Below, piece after piece: positions 51,020 through 61,065 of a stretch of DNA of 64,000 nt. The stretch comes from Chryseolinea sp. H1M3-3 (GTDB lineage Bacteria; Bacteroidota; Bacteroidia; Cytophagales; Cyclobacteriaceae): assembly GCF_029360725.1 (NCBI RefSeq), contig NZ_JARKMY010000010.1, positions 310,001-374,000 on the forward strand, written 5' to 3'. The notes under the pieces are model-generated. The model saw nothing but the letters and a program-made list of their open reading frames with translations. It had not been told where the DNA came from and did no database searches. The number at the start of each line of letters is the position of its first letter. The stretch's first letter is position 1. A program made the position numbers and the translations under genes.

Positions 51020-53438
51020 ATTCATACTTCAATGAATCTACCGGATTAGTTCTGGCTGTTTTCCATGAATGAAATGCTACTGTAAGAAATGCAAATACCA
51101 ATGCCATTACAGCAACCCATATGAAAGTTGAATAGTCAAGGGCAGTTTGGTATGCAAAGTTCGCCATCCAATAATCAATTACATAATAAGCAGGCGCGAT
51201 AACAAGGATAGCAGCGAAAATAACGAGATACATCACATCCTTATAAAGAAGATATATAATTCGCGGGATGCTCGCCCCATGAACTTTTCGGATACCGATC
51301 TCTTTGGTCCGTTGCGCTGCCGTAAATGCTGAAAGCCCTAACAATCCAAGAAGGGAAATGAAGATACAGATATAAGAAAGATTGGATAACAACTTATATT
51401 GTATTTCATCCGCCTTGTATTGTTCATTAAAGCGCTGATCTAAAAAGAAGTATTCGAACGGATGATTCGGATCGTACCCAGTCCATTTACGCTTAACGTA
51501 ATCCATCGTTTCCGGAAGATTTTCACTCGAAACTTTTAAATGAAGAAAGCCACCTTCTTCGGGCCTTTTGATGATCAGCAGGGGTTCAATTTTATTATGC
51601 AATGAACTATAATTGAAGTCCTTTACCATACCAATTATTCGCCCTTCCGTTTCTCCATGAAACCACTTCACTTTTTTCCCCACGGGGTCGTCGCCCCAGT
51701 TCATTAACTTCGCGGTGGCCTCATTGCAAATAAAGATATTTTCGACATCACCATTTGTGCCCGGTTCAAAATCCCGTCCGGCTACGATCTGAATACCCAT
51801 TGTTTTGAAATAATCATCACCAACGGAAATCATTGAGAAGGATTGTTGCTTCATACCATCTTCACCTTCAGCCCACATTACGGGTCCGCCAGCGCCCATA
51901 CCCATAACGTTATAAGATGTGGTGGCTGAAGAAATTCTTGGGTTTTGCAACAATTCATGTTTGATGGCAGTGATCTGGTTTTGAACGAGCGTATCCTGGA
52001 TCGGAAGGACAAGTATATTTTCTTTATTAAAACCAAGATCCTGATTGCGCATAAAATCAATTTGGTCTTGCATGAATAAGGTACAGACGACTACAAAAAT
52101 GGAAATAGAAAACTGCAACGTAGTCAAAACCTTTCGTAATGCTTGACCGGATGAGCCGCTCTTAAAAGTACCTTTTAATGCTTTGATCGTTGGAATGGAC
52201 GGAAGATGAAATGCTGGATACAAACCCGAGAGCAACCCTATGCCTATCGTAATAGCAAGCGAACCAAAAATGAGCAGGGGATTATTCACAAAATCGGCTG
52301 TAAGCTTGCGCCCAATCAATTCGTTAAAGGAAGACATATTCACAACAACCTGAACAATGGCAAAGGCTACGAGCATCGACATAAACGAAAGAAAAACAGA
52401 CTCGCCAAGAAACGAGACAATCAGAGAAACCCTTCCTGAGCCCAGCGTTTTCTTCATCGCGATTTCTGTTGCACGTTTAGCAGACTTGGCCGTTGACAGA
52501 TTCATGTAGTTAATGCAAGCCAACAGCATAATAAAAATACCAATGGCCGTAAATGCATATAAGTACGCTATGTTACCTAAAGGCTCATCGCCTTCAAGGT
52601 CCGAATGAAAATGAATGTCTGCTAATGGTTGAAGTATCGCAGCGTATGTGCCTCCTACCTTATCGCCAAACGACTTGTAGTATTTGTCGAAGATGGAGGG
52701 AAATTTGGCGTAAAAATTCTGGGGATCATAATTTTCAGGCATTAACACATACAGGTAAACATCAGGATTCCAAAAAGCTTCGGATCTTATCTGCCCGCCT
52801 TCTTCGAGCGTCCATGGGCGGGTTCGCGGCAATCCAGACAGCAGAATATCAAACTTGAGGTGTGTATTGGCAGGAAGATCTTTGATCACAGCTGTAACCC
52901 TCCAAAGCTCTTCACCAATGAACAACGATTTATTGAGAGCATTTTCGTCGCCAAAATATCTTTTTGCTGTTGACTCAGAAATAACTACGGAATTAAGAAG
53001 ATCAAGGCATGTTTGTGGATCACCCGCGATAAAATCGCTTTTAAAGACCTGGAAGTAGGTTGAATCTGCACGGACAACATCTTCTTCATAATAGGCAATA
53101 TCCTCACCGTTGCGTTCGTATTTCACCAGCACATGGTCCCAAGCATTAGCGCGTGTGAATGTCTGTATTTCAGGAAATTCTTCTTTGAGTATTTCACCTA
53201 ACTCACGCGCCGATCGGGCACCGCGAAATTCAACGCCAGTAGCCTTCAGGTGCCCTCCCACCCTGAAGATTCTTTCATGGTTTGCAAAATGTTTGTCATA
53301 CGTAAGATCATGCTGCAGGATGAGCAACAGGATAATACTGACAGCAATGCCAAGCGCCAGCCCAAGAATATTCAACACGGAAAAGAACTTGTCTTTTAAA
53401 AAGACACGAATGAAAAATTTTAGGTGGGTTCGTAGCAT
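51018..53438 (-). CDS. MacB/FtsX-type ABC transporter permease (second)
   Basis: About 806 residues from the ATG at 53438; an ATG nine codons upstream is possible. It has an N-terminal span (FFSVLNILGLALGIAVSIILLLIL), a MacB-PCD periplasmic domain, an FtsX block (LACINYMNLSTAKSAKRATEIAMKKTLGSG), a second periplasmic domain, and a last FtsX block (LGLLGLSAFTAAQRTKEIGIRKVHGA). No ATPase gene is adjacent. It shares the layout of the permease at 28924 but differs in sequence, so they are likely paralogues with separate substrates. Confidence 0.92.
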   Translation of the reverse strand: MLRTHLKFFIRVFLKDKFFSVLNILGLALGIAVSIILLLILQHDLTYDKHFANHERIFRVGGHLKATGVEFRGARSARELGEILKEEFPEIQTFTRANAWDHVLVKYERNGEDIAYYEEDVVRADSTYFQVFKSDFIAGDPQTCLDLLNSVVISESTAKRYFGDENALNKSLFIGEELWRVTAVIKDLPANTHLKFDILLSGLPRTRPWTLEEGGQIRSEAFWNPDVYLYVLMPENYDPQNFYAKFPSIFDKYYKSFGDKVGGTYAAILQPLADIHFHSDLEGDEPLGNIAYLYAFTAIGIFIMLLACINYMNLSTAKSAKRATEIAMKKTLGSGRVSLIVSFLGESVFLSFMSMLVAFAIVQVVVNMSSFNELIGRKLTADFVNNPLLIFGSLAITIGIGLLSGLYPAFHLPSIPTIKALKGTFKSGSSGQALRKVLTTLQFSISIFVVVCTLFMQDQIDFMRNQDLGFNKENILVLPIQDTLVQNQITAIKHELLQNPRISSATTSYNVMGMGAGGPVMWAEGEDGMKQQSFSMISVGDDYFKTMGIQIVAGRDFEPGTNGDVENIFICNEATAKLMNWGDDPVGKKVKWFHGETEGRIIGMVKDFNYSSLHNKIEPLLIIKRPEEGGFLHLKVSSENLPETMDYVKRKWTGYDPNHPFEYFFLDQRFNEQYKADEIQYKLLSNLSYICIFISLLGLLGLSAFTAAQRTKEIGIRKVHGASIPRIIYLLYKDVMYLVIFAAILVIAPAYYVIDYWMANFAYQTALDYSTFIWVAVMALVFAFLTVAFHSWKTARTNPVDSLKYE

Positions 53439-53974
53439 GGATATTGACGTTCGACTTTTCAGCAATTGTTAACTACTTTAGATTTCAAGAATGATGCCGT
53501 CAACACAAAAAGGCGTCAATCGACTCGAATCCTTGATTTTTTTGATCTTGACGTGGCCAGAATCGAACGTTACTGTTCGAAATCGTGAAAAAATATTAGC
53601 TGGCATAGACTAATTCAAAATCTTCAAGACCTTGCAAAAGACGGTAGAAATAGCGGAAGCCTTTTTCGTATGCTGTGATTAACCGGAAACCAGCCTTTCA
53701 TAACATCGGTATTTGATTACATAACACTATATTCTTCTAAGGCAAATCACCCTGAAAGTCGATGCTGTTCACTATGAACACCTCCAACATAAGCAATAGG
53801 CCAACCGTTACTATATAAGGGCGGCATTGCCGCTTTTAGTGCTAAAAAATAACATAGCCAATTTGGCAACGGAAAAGATACTCCCCACATACGCTCCCAA
53901 GACACCGTAGATTTACCTCCATTTTTTTTAAAAGAGGTTTGTTTTTATTTACCTTTAAAAACTCCTATCAAGTT
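53439..53974. other. Intergenic between permease and exopolysaccharide locus
   Basis: About 535 bases. A nine-base hairpin AAGGGCGGC/GCCGCTTTT (53817-53837) with an ATT loop lies about 140 bases before the export-lipoprotein gene. Nothing else is recognised. Confidence 0.4.
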
Positions 53975-54775
53975 ATGGTGCTAGCTCAAATCAAGCCTCG
54001 ATTAATAATTCTGCTATTATCGGCAAGTCTTTTTACTTTTTGCAGTTCCTGTGTAAATACAAAAAAAGCAATATACTTTAATAACATCCAGGATGCTGAG
54101 CTGGTAGTAGATGATGTGCCCTTGGAGCCTTTAATTAGGCCTAATGATCTGCTGAATATTACCGTCAGTAGCTTGAATCCGGAGGCTTCGGAAGTTTTTA
54201 ACAAACCGAGTATTTCCCAGGCTACATATGCCGGAATAACCCCTACTACCACGCAATCCACTGGATACCTTGTAAGCCAGGAAGGTTTTATTCAGTTCCC
54301 AATACTTGGCAATATTAAGGTGGAAGGCTTAACAAAAAAAGCGCTCAAAGATCAGTTAACGAAGACGCTTTTAGATAGAAAATTATTGGTTGATCCTGTA
54401 GTAGACATTCGTTATCTCAACTTTCGGGTGGCTGTTATGGGAGAGGTCGCTCACCCAACAGTCGTGACCGTTCCTAGCGAAAAGATCTCTTTGCTTGAAG
54501 CATTGGCTTTGGCTGGAGATTTAACAATATACGCGCGTCGTGATAACGTAATGTTGATTCGCGAAAATAATGGCAAACGTATTATTAAGCGCATTGATTT
54601 GAACTCAAGCTCCATACTCACCTCGCCTTATTATTATTTGCGATCAAATGATATTGTGTATGTGGAGCCGAACAAGTCGAGAGTGGCAAGTACTGGCCGA
54701 GCGACTCAATGGTTGCCGGTTGTTTTTAGTGTTTTGTCCTTCGGAATAATAGCGGTTGACCGGATTAACAGGTAA
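53975..54775 (+). CDS. Polysaccharide export lipoprotein (Wza-like)
   Basis: About 266 residues from the ATG at 53975. The signal has a lipobox (SASLFTFCSS). The polysaccharide-export domain (LIRPNDLLNITVSSLNPEASEVFN, then TGYLVSQEGFIQFPILGNIKVEGLTKKAL) is followed by an SLBB-like repeat (VDIRYLNFRVAVMGEVAHPTVVTVPSEKISLLEALALAGDLTIYA) and a C-terminal span (VVFSVLSFGIIAV). It forms the outer-membrane exit for polysaccharide. It precedes the Wzc-like kinase gene by 242 bases, starting the exopolysaccharide locus. Confidence 0.92.
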   Translation: MVLAQIKPRLIILLLSASLFTFCSSCVNTKKAIYFNNIQDAELVVDDVPLEPLIRPNDLLNITVSSLNPEASEVFNKPSISQATYAGITPTTTQSTGYLVSQEGFIQFPILGNIKVEGLTKKALKDQLTKTLLDRKLLVDPVVDIRYLNFRVAVMGEVAHPTVVTVPSEKISLLEALALAGDLTIYARRDNVMLIRENNGKRIIKRIDLNSSSILTSPYYYLRSNDIVYVEPNKSRVASTGRATQWLPVVFSVLSFGIIAVDRINR

Positions 54776-55017
54776 CTTTAAGCTTGCGAAAATTTTCTGG
54801 TGCTAGTTAACTGCAAGTGTTAAATTAGATTTATGTGAGTGAGCAAATTGTCCTATGTTGTTCAAAGCAGCATTATCAGCTCATGAGCGTTGTTGATTCT
54901 ATTCGTGAATGCTTCAAAAAGTGAGTTAGTGAAGGCTAACCGTATGGCCTGTACTATTCCGATGACGAAAATTGTGATATCGGGACGTATGGCAGCCCTC
55001 AGTTTTAAAGTACAAAT

Positions 55018-57303
55018 ATGAAAACATCAGCGAAGAAAGAGGATAATTTAATTATCATACTAATAAATAAATTCCTCCCCTATTGGCCATTGTTTTTGGT
55101 TCTGCTGGTAATTTGTTTGATCGTTGCCAGGGTTTACCTTCAATACACCACACCATTATTCGAGGCTTCGGCCAGTATTCTCATAGATGATGCCAAAAAA
55201 GGGTCGGATGAATCTAAACTCAGCGAATCCCTGGATTACCTGTCATCCAAAAAAATAGTTGAAAATGAAATTGAAGTATTGAAATCAAAGTCACTTGTTA
55301 AGCAGATAGTAAACAAATTGAATCTATATGCTCCGGTTTTTGAAGAAGGGAAGTTAAAAGCTAAGCTATTGTATGAGAACGGTCCGATCACCGTAGAATA
55401 TCAGCAAATTGACACATTAACTAAAAAAAGAGAGATTAATTTCAAATACAGTCGGGAGACGCAGGAGGTTATTATCGACGCAAAAGTTTACCCTACAAAT
55501 GAATGGGTTAAAGTCCAGTCTGACGTATTTAGGTTTACTCCCAATCCAAACTATAAATCATCAGATAAACCCCTGTTTTTTACTATAATGTCTCCCAGAA
55601 GCGTTGCGAACCAATTAGCCGGGAGACTAAACGTAGCTTCCGTCAGCAAACTTTCTTCAGTTGTACGGATTAGCATTATGGACCAATCACCTAAAAGAGC
55701 AGAAGATATACTGCGCGAACTTTTAAATGGGTATAACAGGCTCTTGACTGACGAGAAAAATGCACTGGCAGCACACACTTCAACCTTTGTAGAAGAAAGG
55801 TTAATGGATATAAAACAAGATCTGGATTCGATTGAGCAGAAAATTCAGCAGTATAAATCGTCGAACGGTGCACTCGATATAAGCTCACAGGGCCAACTCT
55901 TCTTAGAAAATGTAAGTTCGAATGATCAAAAGCTTTCGGAGATAAACATGCAATTGGCGGTATTAAAACATCTACGGGCTCAATTGCTGTCAAAAAATAA
56001 TGTGGGTGGAATTGTGCCTTCAACCTTAGGCGTTAGTGACCCTCTCCTGTCACAGTTGCTCAATAAACTTTATGATGCAGAAATGAATTATGAAAAGCTA
56101 AAAAAAACGACGGCAGAAAATAATCCTATACTCGTGAGTATTGTAGACGAGATCAATAAAATTAAACCAAGTATCTTAGAAAACATTGACAGTCAAACAA
56201 AGAGTTTACAAGCTAGTAAGAACAACTTATATGCAACGAACAACTCTTACTCCACAATCATGGAGGCGATACCGCAAAAAGAAAGGGACCTTGTAGATAT
56301 TAGCCGGGAGCACAGCACGAAAAGCAACATCTATAATTTCCTTTTACAACGACGTGAGGAAGCTGCACTTTCGTATTCTGGGAATACCCTTACAAATAAA
56401 GTAATAGACGAGCCAGAGTCGTCGACCGGTCCGGTTAGTCCTAATCATAAATTGATTTACGCATTCGCGGTTTTTTTTTCATTGGGAGCTGGCGCCGGAT
56501 TAATCCTGGGAAAGGAGTTGTTAAGCGGAAAGATCTTGTACCGCTATCAGATTGAAAATCTAACCAATTTTCCAGTTGTCAGTGAAATAAGTTATGAAAA
56601 GGAAAAAAAAGAACTCGTGATTTCCAACAGGAAAAATGGTGTCATTGCAGAACAGTTCCGGAAATTAAGGGCATCACTTTCTTACATTGGCATTGTCGGT
56701 AATAGAAAAAAATTACTCATAACCTCCGCCATTCCCGGAGAAGGAAAAAGTTTTATCTCGGCTAATTTAGGCTTGACCCTCGCATTAGGAGGGAAACGGG
56801 TGATCTTGCTGGAACTAGACTTGAGTAACCCTTCACTTAGCAACAAATTAGGAATTCCAAAAAAAGAAGGAATGACCAGCTTTTTAGAAGGTAAAAATAA
56901 TCTCCAGGATATTATTGTAAGAACGCCGGCCCATAAAAACCTTTTTATTATTCCTTCCGGAACGCTTCCTGAAAACCCAACGGAGCTAATCATGAATGGA
57001 CGAGTAGAAAAACTTTTTGAGTATCTGGAAGAAAACTTCGATTACATCATCGTTGATACGGCCCCCGTTTGTGCCTTATCAGACGCTTACATTCTATCTC
57101 CACTTTGTGATGCTACACTTTACATTGTGCGTCATAATTATACGCCAAAGGCGATTCTGGAGAGATTGGATGAGAATAACAAAATAAATGAATTAAAAAA
57201 TCTAACGATTTTATTTAACAGCATTCAATCAAGAGGCTTTAGTAAAAACACTTATGGATACGGTTATTCATACAGCTATGCGAATAAAGCCAAACTGACA
57301 TAG
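55018..57303 (+). CDS. Wzc-like polysaccharide co-polymerase / BY-kinase
   Basis: A 761-residue inner-membrane protein. TM1 is at about 16-36 and TM2 at about 489-509; between lie Wzz-type domains and coiled coils. The cytoplasmic BY-kinase has Walker A (SAIPGEGKS, about 571), Walker A-prime (VILLELDLSNPSLS, about 596) and Walker B (YIIVDTAPV). Its tail is tyrosine-rich (YGYGYSYSYA), giving autophosphorylation sites. In the Walker A-prime motif, Ser replaces the arginine usual after DxD-L. It controls chain length and export with the Wza-like protein. Confidence 0.93.
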   Translation: MKTSAKKEDNLIIILINKFLPYWPLFLVLLVICLIVARVYLQYTTPLFEASASILIDDAKKGSDESKLSESLDYLSSKKIVENEIEVLKSKSLVKQIVNKLNLYAPVFEEGKLKAKLLYENGPITVEYQQIDTLTKKREINFKYSRETQEVIIDAKVYPTNEWVKVQSDVFRFTPNPNYKSSDKPLFFTIMSPRSVANQLAGRLNVASVSKLSSVVRISIMDQSPKRAEDILRELLNGYNRLLTDEKNALAAHTSTFVEERLMDIKQDLDSIEQKIQQYKSSNGALDISSQGQLFLENVSSNDQKLSEINMQLAVLKHLRAQLLSKNNVGGIVPSTLGVSDPLLSQLLNKLYDAEMNYEKLKKTTAENNPILVSIVDEINKIKPSILENIDSQTKSLQASKNNLYATNNSYSTIMEAIPQKERDLVDISREHSTKSNIYNFLLQRREEAALSYSGNTLTNKVIDEPESSTGPVSPNHKLIYAFAVFFSLGAGAGLILGKELLSGKILYRYQIENLTNFPVVSEISYEKEKKELVISNRKNGVIAEQFRKLRASLSYIGIVGNRKKLLITSAIPGEGKSFISANLGLTLALGGKRVILLELDLSNPSLSNKLGIPKKEGMTSFLEGKNNLQDIIVRTPAHKNLFIIPSGTLPENPTELIMNGRVEKLFEYLEENFDYIIVDTAPVCALSDAYILSPLCDATLYIVRHNYTPKAILERLDENNKINELKNLTILFNSIQSRGFSKNTYGYGYSYSYANKAKLT

Positions 57304-57394
57304 TACAATTGAGCGCGGATTTTGCGCGAACAGGATAAAGTTTCGATCTCTTTGTGATGTCCCTTAAGGTGTGTATTATATTAAACCAATTGTC

Positions 57395-58771
57395 ATGATC
57401 GATCAAATTAGGAAACCTTATTCGTTTCTTAAAAACTATATAAATCAAGGGCATTCGCGCAGTGTAAATGCAAAAAAGAATATTCTTCTGTCGTTGGTTG
57501 TAAAAGGACTAACCATTGGCGTGAGCTTCCTGGTGGTACCCCTAACGTTATATTATTTGGACACAACCAACTATGGAATTTGGCTTACTTTAACATCATT
57601 TGTAAGCTGGCTTAGCTTTTTTGATATAGGTCTTGGTAATGGTTTAAGAAACAGATTTGCAGAAGCGCTATCTAAGGGCGACACAATACTCGCCCGGAGG
57701 TATGTGAGTACAACATATGCAATCCTTGGAATCATCATATTAGCTGTATTCATAGTTTTTATTTTTGTGAATCCATACATCAATTGGATATTTGTGTTCA
57801 ATGCACCACCTGAACTGGCGAAGGACTTGACGACAGTAGTGTTATTTGTATTTACTTTCTTTTGCCTTCAATTTCTTCTTAATCTCATTGGCGTGATACT
57901 TACGGCAGATCAGAAAACGGGGTTTAAAGACCTATTAGGATTAATTGCAAGTGTACTTTCGCTTATTGTCGTGTATCTCCTTTCGAAGACTACGCAGAGC
58001 TCACTATTACTTTATGGGATTACGTTTTCCGGATCTACGGCACTCGTATATCTTATTGTAAGCATAGTTTTATTTAACAGCAGCTATAAAATGTATGCGC
58101 CTCGTTGGAAATTTGTTTCGTTCACGTTTGCAAGGGATCTATTGAATCTGGGGGTACAATTTTTTATCATTCAGATTGTCGGTATAGTTATGTTCTCAAC
58201 AGACAATATCATTATCTCTCATTTGTTTGGGCCTGCCGAAGTTGGAGCTTACAACATTGCATTCAAATATTTTGGAATGTGTACGATGGCCTTTAGCATT
58301 CTCTGTGCACCCTTTTGGTCCGCATATACGGAAGCATATGCCAAAGGTGATTTTGATTGGATCCATAAAATAAATCATAACTTAAAAATTAGCTGGGTAT
58401 TTCTCGTTTTAGCAAGTGTAATATTGTTAATCATCTCACCCTATTTCTATTCGTTTTGGATTGGTGAAAAACTTACAATTCCATTTGTACTTTCACTTTC
58501 AATGTTTGTTTATGTAGTTACGATTAACTGGGGAGCCATCTTTGTTACATTCATTAATGGGGTTGGCAAAATCAGATTACAATTATACATATCGATTATT
58601 GCTGGCGTTCTGAATATACCTTTATCGATTTTGTTTGCAAAGACTTTTAATCTTGGACCAGCAGGAATTATTCTAGCAACAACTCTTTGCTTATCGTATG
58701 GACCAATCCTGGCTCCCATTCAGTACAAAAGAATAATCAGCAATACAGCAAAGGGAATATGGAACAAATGA
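57395..58771 (+). CDS. Polysaccharide flippase (Wzx/MATE-like)
   Basis: 458 residues from the ATG at 57395 (a GTG upstream is less likely). About 12-14 hydrophobic helices follow in the pattern of oligosaccharide flippases, beginning with VKGLTIGVSFLVVPLTLYYLDTTNYGIWL and ending with GPIL. It moves lipid-linked repeat units across the inner membrane. The next gene starts nine bases after its stop, so the locus is tightly packed here. Confidence 0.9.
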   Translation: MIDQIRKPYSFLKNYINQGHSRSVNAKKNILLSLVVKGLTIGVSFLVVPLTLYYLDTTNYGIWLTLTSFVSWLSFFDIGLGNGLRNRFAEALSKGDTILARRYVSTTYAILGIIILAVFIVFIFVNPYINWIFVFNAPPELAKDLTTVVLFVFTFFCLQFLLNLIGVILTADQKTGFKDLLGLIASVLSLIVVYLLSKTTQSSLLLYGITFSGSTALVYLIVSIVLFNSSYKMYAPRWKFVSFTFARDLLNLGVQFFIIQIVGIVMFSTDNIIISHLFGPAEVGAYNIAFKYFGMCTMAFSILCAPFWSAYTEAYAKGDFDWIHKINHNLKISWVFLVLASVILLIISPYFYSFWIGEKLTIPFVLSLSMFVYVVTINWGAIFVTFINGVGKIRLQLYISIIAGVLNIPLSILFAKTFNLGPAGIILATTLCLSYGPILAPIQYKRIISNTAKGIWNK

Positions 58772-58780
58772 TAACGTTAT

Positions 58781-59740
58781 ATGAATAACAAAAACAATAC
58801 TTGCCCCCTTTGTAAAGGAACCAACATTTCAAAACTCGAACGGATCCACGTTACAGATTTGAATAATATTTACCTCACCAATTATCAAATAGATACTTCC
58901 CATTTGTTTACCTCGGATACGATCGACTTCTGTATGTGTGAAGATTGTGCATTAAAGTTTTTTGAACCGTCGGCGATTGGCGACGAAGGTTTCTATGCTG
59001 CACTTCAAAAAATGGATCTTTACTATATGGAGGATAAGGAGGAGTACAACATCGCTGCAAATTATATCCTACCATCGCATGATATTCTGGATGTTGGTTG
59101 TGGTAAAGGGGCCTTTTCTAAAAAAGTTTTTTGCAATAGTTTTACCGGACTTGAATATAGCAACAGTGCAAAGAAGATGGGTGATCAGGATGGAGTAAAT
59201 ATCATCAACGAGTCTATCCAGGAGCATTCAATTCATAACAAAGACAAATACCATGCTGTTTGCACATTTCAAGTACTGGAGCATGTTGAAACAAACATCT
59301 TGTTTGATTTTATAAAAGCTATGGTTGATTGCATTAAGACGAATGGATTGCTGATCATCAGCGTGCCCAGTGACGACTCCTTCATTTCAAAGGGAGTTAA
59401 CAGTGCACTTAATATGCCCCCACATCATCAAACACGTTGGCCCGACCGAACACTAAAAGAAATTGCCCAAATATTTAACCTTGATATCGTAGATCTACAT
59501 CATGATAAACTTGCTGACAGGAATAAGGATGAATATTTATACCTAAACATCAATCATATACTCAGCAGAAATCATCAAATTGTTACCACAACGGTACCCA
59601 TTATGCAAAAAATAATTCAAAAGGCCTCGGTCAGTGCTGTTCATTTGATGGGTAACAAATTAAAAGACACACTTATTGATCGAATGAAACCTTATGGACA
59701 CTCGGTAACGGCAGTTTATAAAAAATCGTATGTTGGATAG
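58781..59740 (+). CDS. SAM-dependent methyltransferase with zinc-binding N-terminus
   Basis: A 319-residue enzyme. Its N-terminal 60 residues bear a zinc-ribbon-like CPLCKG and CMCEDC pair, and the class I SAM domain shows ILDVGCGKGAF and a later FQVLEHVE. This layout is found in sugar and nucleotide-sugar methyltransferases of surface polysaccharide loci. The flippase gene lies 9 bases upstream, and the glycosyltransferase gene overlaps its 3' end by 11 bases. Confidence 0.88.
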   Translation: MNNKNNTCPLCKGTNISKLERIHVTDLNNIYLTNYQIDTSHLFTSDTIDFCMCEDCALKFFEPSAIGDEGFYAALQKMDLYYMEDKEEYNIAANYILPSHDILDVGCGKGAFSKKVFCNSFTGLEYSNSAKKMGDQDGVNIINESIQEHSIHNKDKYHAVCTFQVLEHVETNILFDFIKAMVDCIKTNGLLIISVPSDDSFISKGVNSALNMPPHHQTRWPDRTLKEIAQIFNLDIVDLHHDKLADRNKDEYLYLNINHILSRNHQIVTTTVPIMQKIIQKASVSAVHLMGNKLKDTLIDRMKPYGHSVTAVYKKSYVG

Positions 59741-60995
59741 GCCTATCAAAGTTTTGTGGTTTACAAACACGCCTTCCTTAGCATCTGAGTTTTTGAATGT
59801 TCCGTCCATCGGAGGAGGTTGGATATATTCGTTGGAGGAAAAAATCAAAGAGGATCAAAACATTAACCTAGCCATAGCTTTCAAACACGGACAAGAAAAG
59901 TTAAACAAATTCACTAAAAAGAATTGCACGTATTACGCTATACCGAATTGTCATTCTAAAATCAAGAGACTGGCACAAAGGCATTTTGCTATCTTAGATG
60001 ACGACGAGCTTATAGATTATTGCCTTAAGATTATCCACGATTTTAAGCCAGACATTATCAATATTTTTGGCACCGAAGAAGGATTTGGATTGATCGTTGA
60101 TAAAATCAACTTACCTGTAGTCATTCATTTGCAAGGTATCTTGACCGTTTATAAGTTAAAATGGTTTGCTGCCAAAATAAACAAATTCGATCTGATAAGT
60201 TCTTCCGGGTTTAAAAGTCTGTTAACGGCAAACACATTATTTCACTTTTATAATTATTTCAAAAAAACCGCGTACAGAGAACAACAGATTTTTAAGCGTT
60301 GCAAATATTTTATGGGACGCACCGATTGGGACCGAAGAATTACGTCGGTATTGTCACCACAGTCAAAGTATTTTACCTGTAACGAAGTATTAAGAAAACC
60401 CTTTCGCGAAAATATTTGGAGTAAGAAACCTGGAAGCAAAAAAGTATTGATTTCTACCATTCAAAGTAATGTCTATAAGGGCTTAGAAACAATCTTAGAA
60501 ACGGCTGTTATTTTGAAAGAAGCAAACCAATTCAACTTCAATTGGATTGTAGCGGGAATATCACCTCAAGATGTTATTGTAAAAATCTTTGAAAGGAAAA
60601 CAGGATTAAGATTTAACGACTATGATGTGACCTTAGCCGGAAAAGTAGGTGTAGAGGATCTTGTTAAGCTGGAGCTTAACGCAGATATTTTTATTCATCC
60701 CTCTCATATCGATAATAGTCCTAACAGTTTATGCGAAGCTATGCTCCTTGGTATGCCCATCGTTGCAACATGCGCGGGTGGTAGCGGGTCGATGTTAATG
60801 GACGGAAAAGAAGGAATACTAATACAAGATGGTGATCCATATTCTTTGGCAGGTGCAACGCTGGAATTAATCAAGGATCCTGTTAAGGCCGCGGAATTCG
60901 GAAAAAATGCACGCGCACGGGCCATCGTCCGTCATGATTTGGACGTTATCGTTCGGAATGTCGTAGGTATCTATTCGGAAATACTTGGTGGGTAA
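59730..60995 (+). CDS. Glycosyltransferase family 4-like
   Basis: A 421-residue GT-B fold transferase. The N-terminal half has VLWFTNTPSLASEF and SIGGGWIYSLEE, and the C-terminal donor domain has the typical SNVYKGLETILETA, LAGKVGVEDLVKLELNADIFIHPSHIDNSPNSLCEAMLLGMPIVATCAGG and an E(7)E-like motif. It builds the repeat unit of the exopolysaccharide. Its start overlaps the methyltransferase gene by 11 bases, an arrangement that suggests coupled translation. Confidence 0.92.
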   Translation: MLDRPIKVLWFTNTPSLASEFLNVPSIGGGWIYSLEEKIKEDQNINLAIAFKHGQEKLNKFTKKNCTYYAIPNCHSKIKRLAQRHFAILDDDELIDYCLKIIHDFKPDIINIFGTEEGFGLIVDKINLPVVIHLQGILTVYKLKWFAAKINKFDLISSSGFKSLLTANTLFHFYNYFKKTAYREQQIFKRCKYFMGRTDWDRRITSVLSPQSKYFTCNEVLRKPFRENIWSKKPGSKKVLISTIQSNVYKGLETILETAVILKEANQFNFNWIVAGISPQDVIVKIFERKTGLRFNDYDVTLAGKVGVEDLVKLELNADIFIHPSHIDNSPNSLCEAMLLGMPIVATCAGGSGSMLMDGKEGILIQDGDPYSLAGATLELIKDPVKAAEFGKNARARAIVRHDLDVIVRNVVGIYSEILGG

Positions 60996-61065
60996 AGTAG
61001 TTCCTCAGATTTAACGTTGGTTATACTCACACACAATTACGGAAAAAATGAACTAGCTGTACAAG

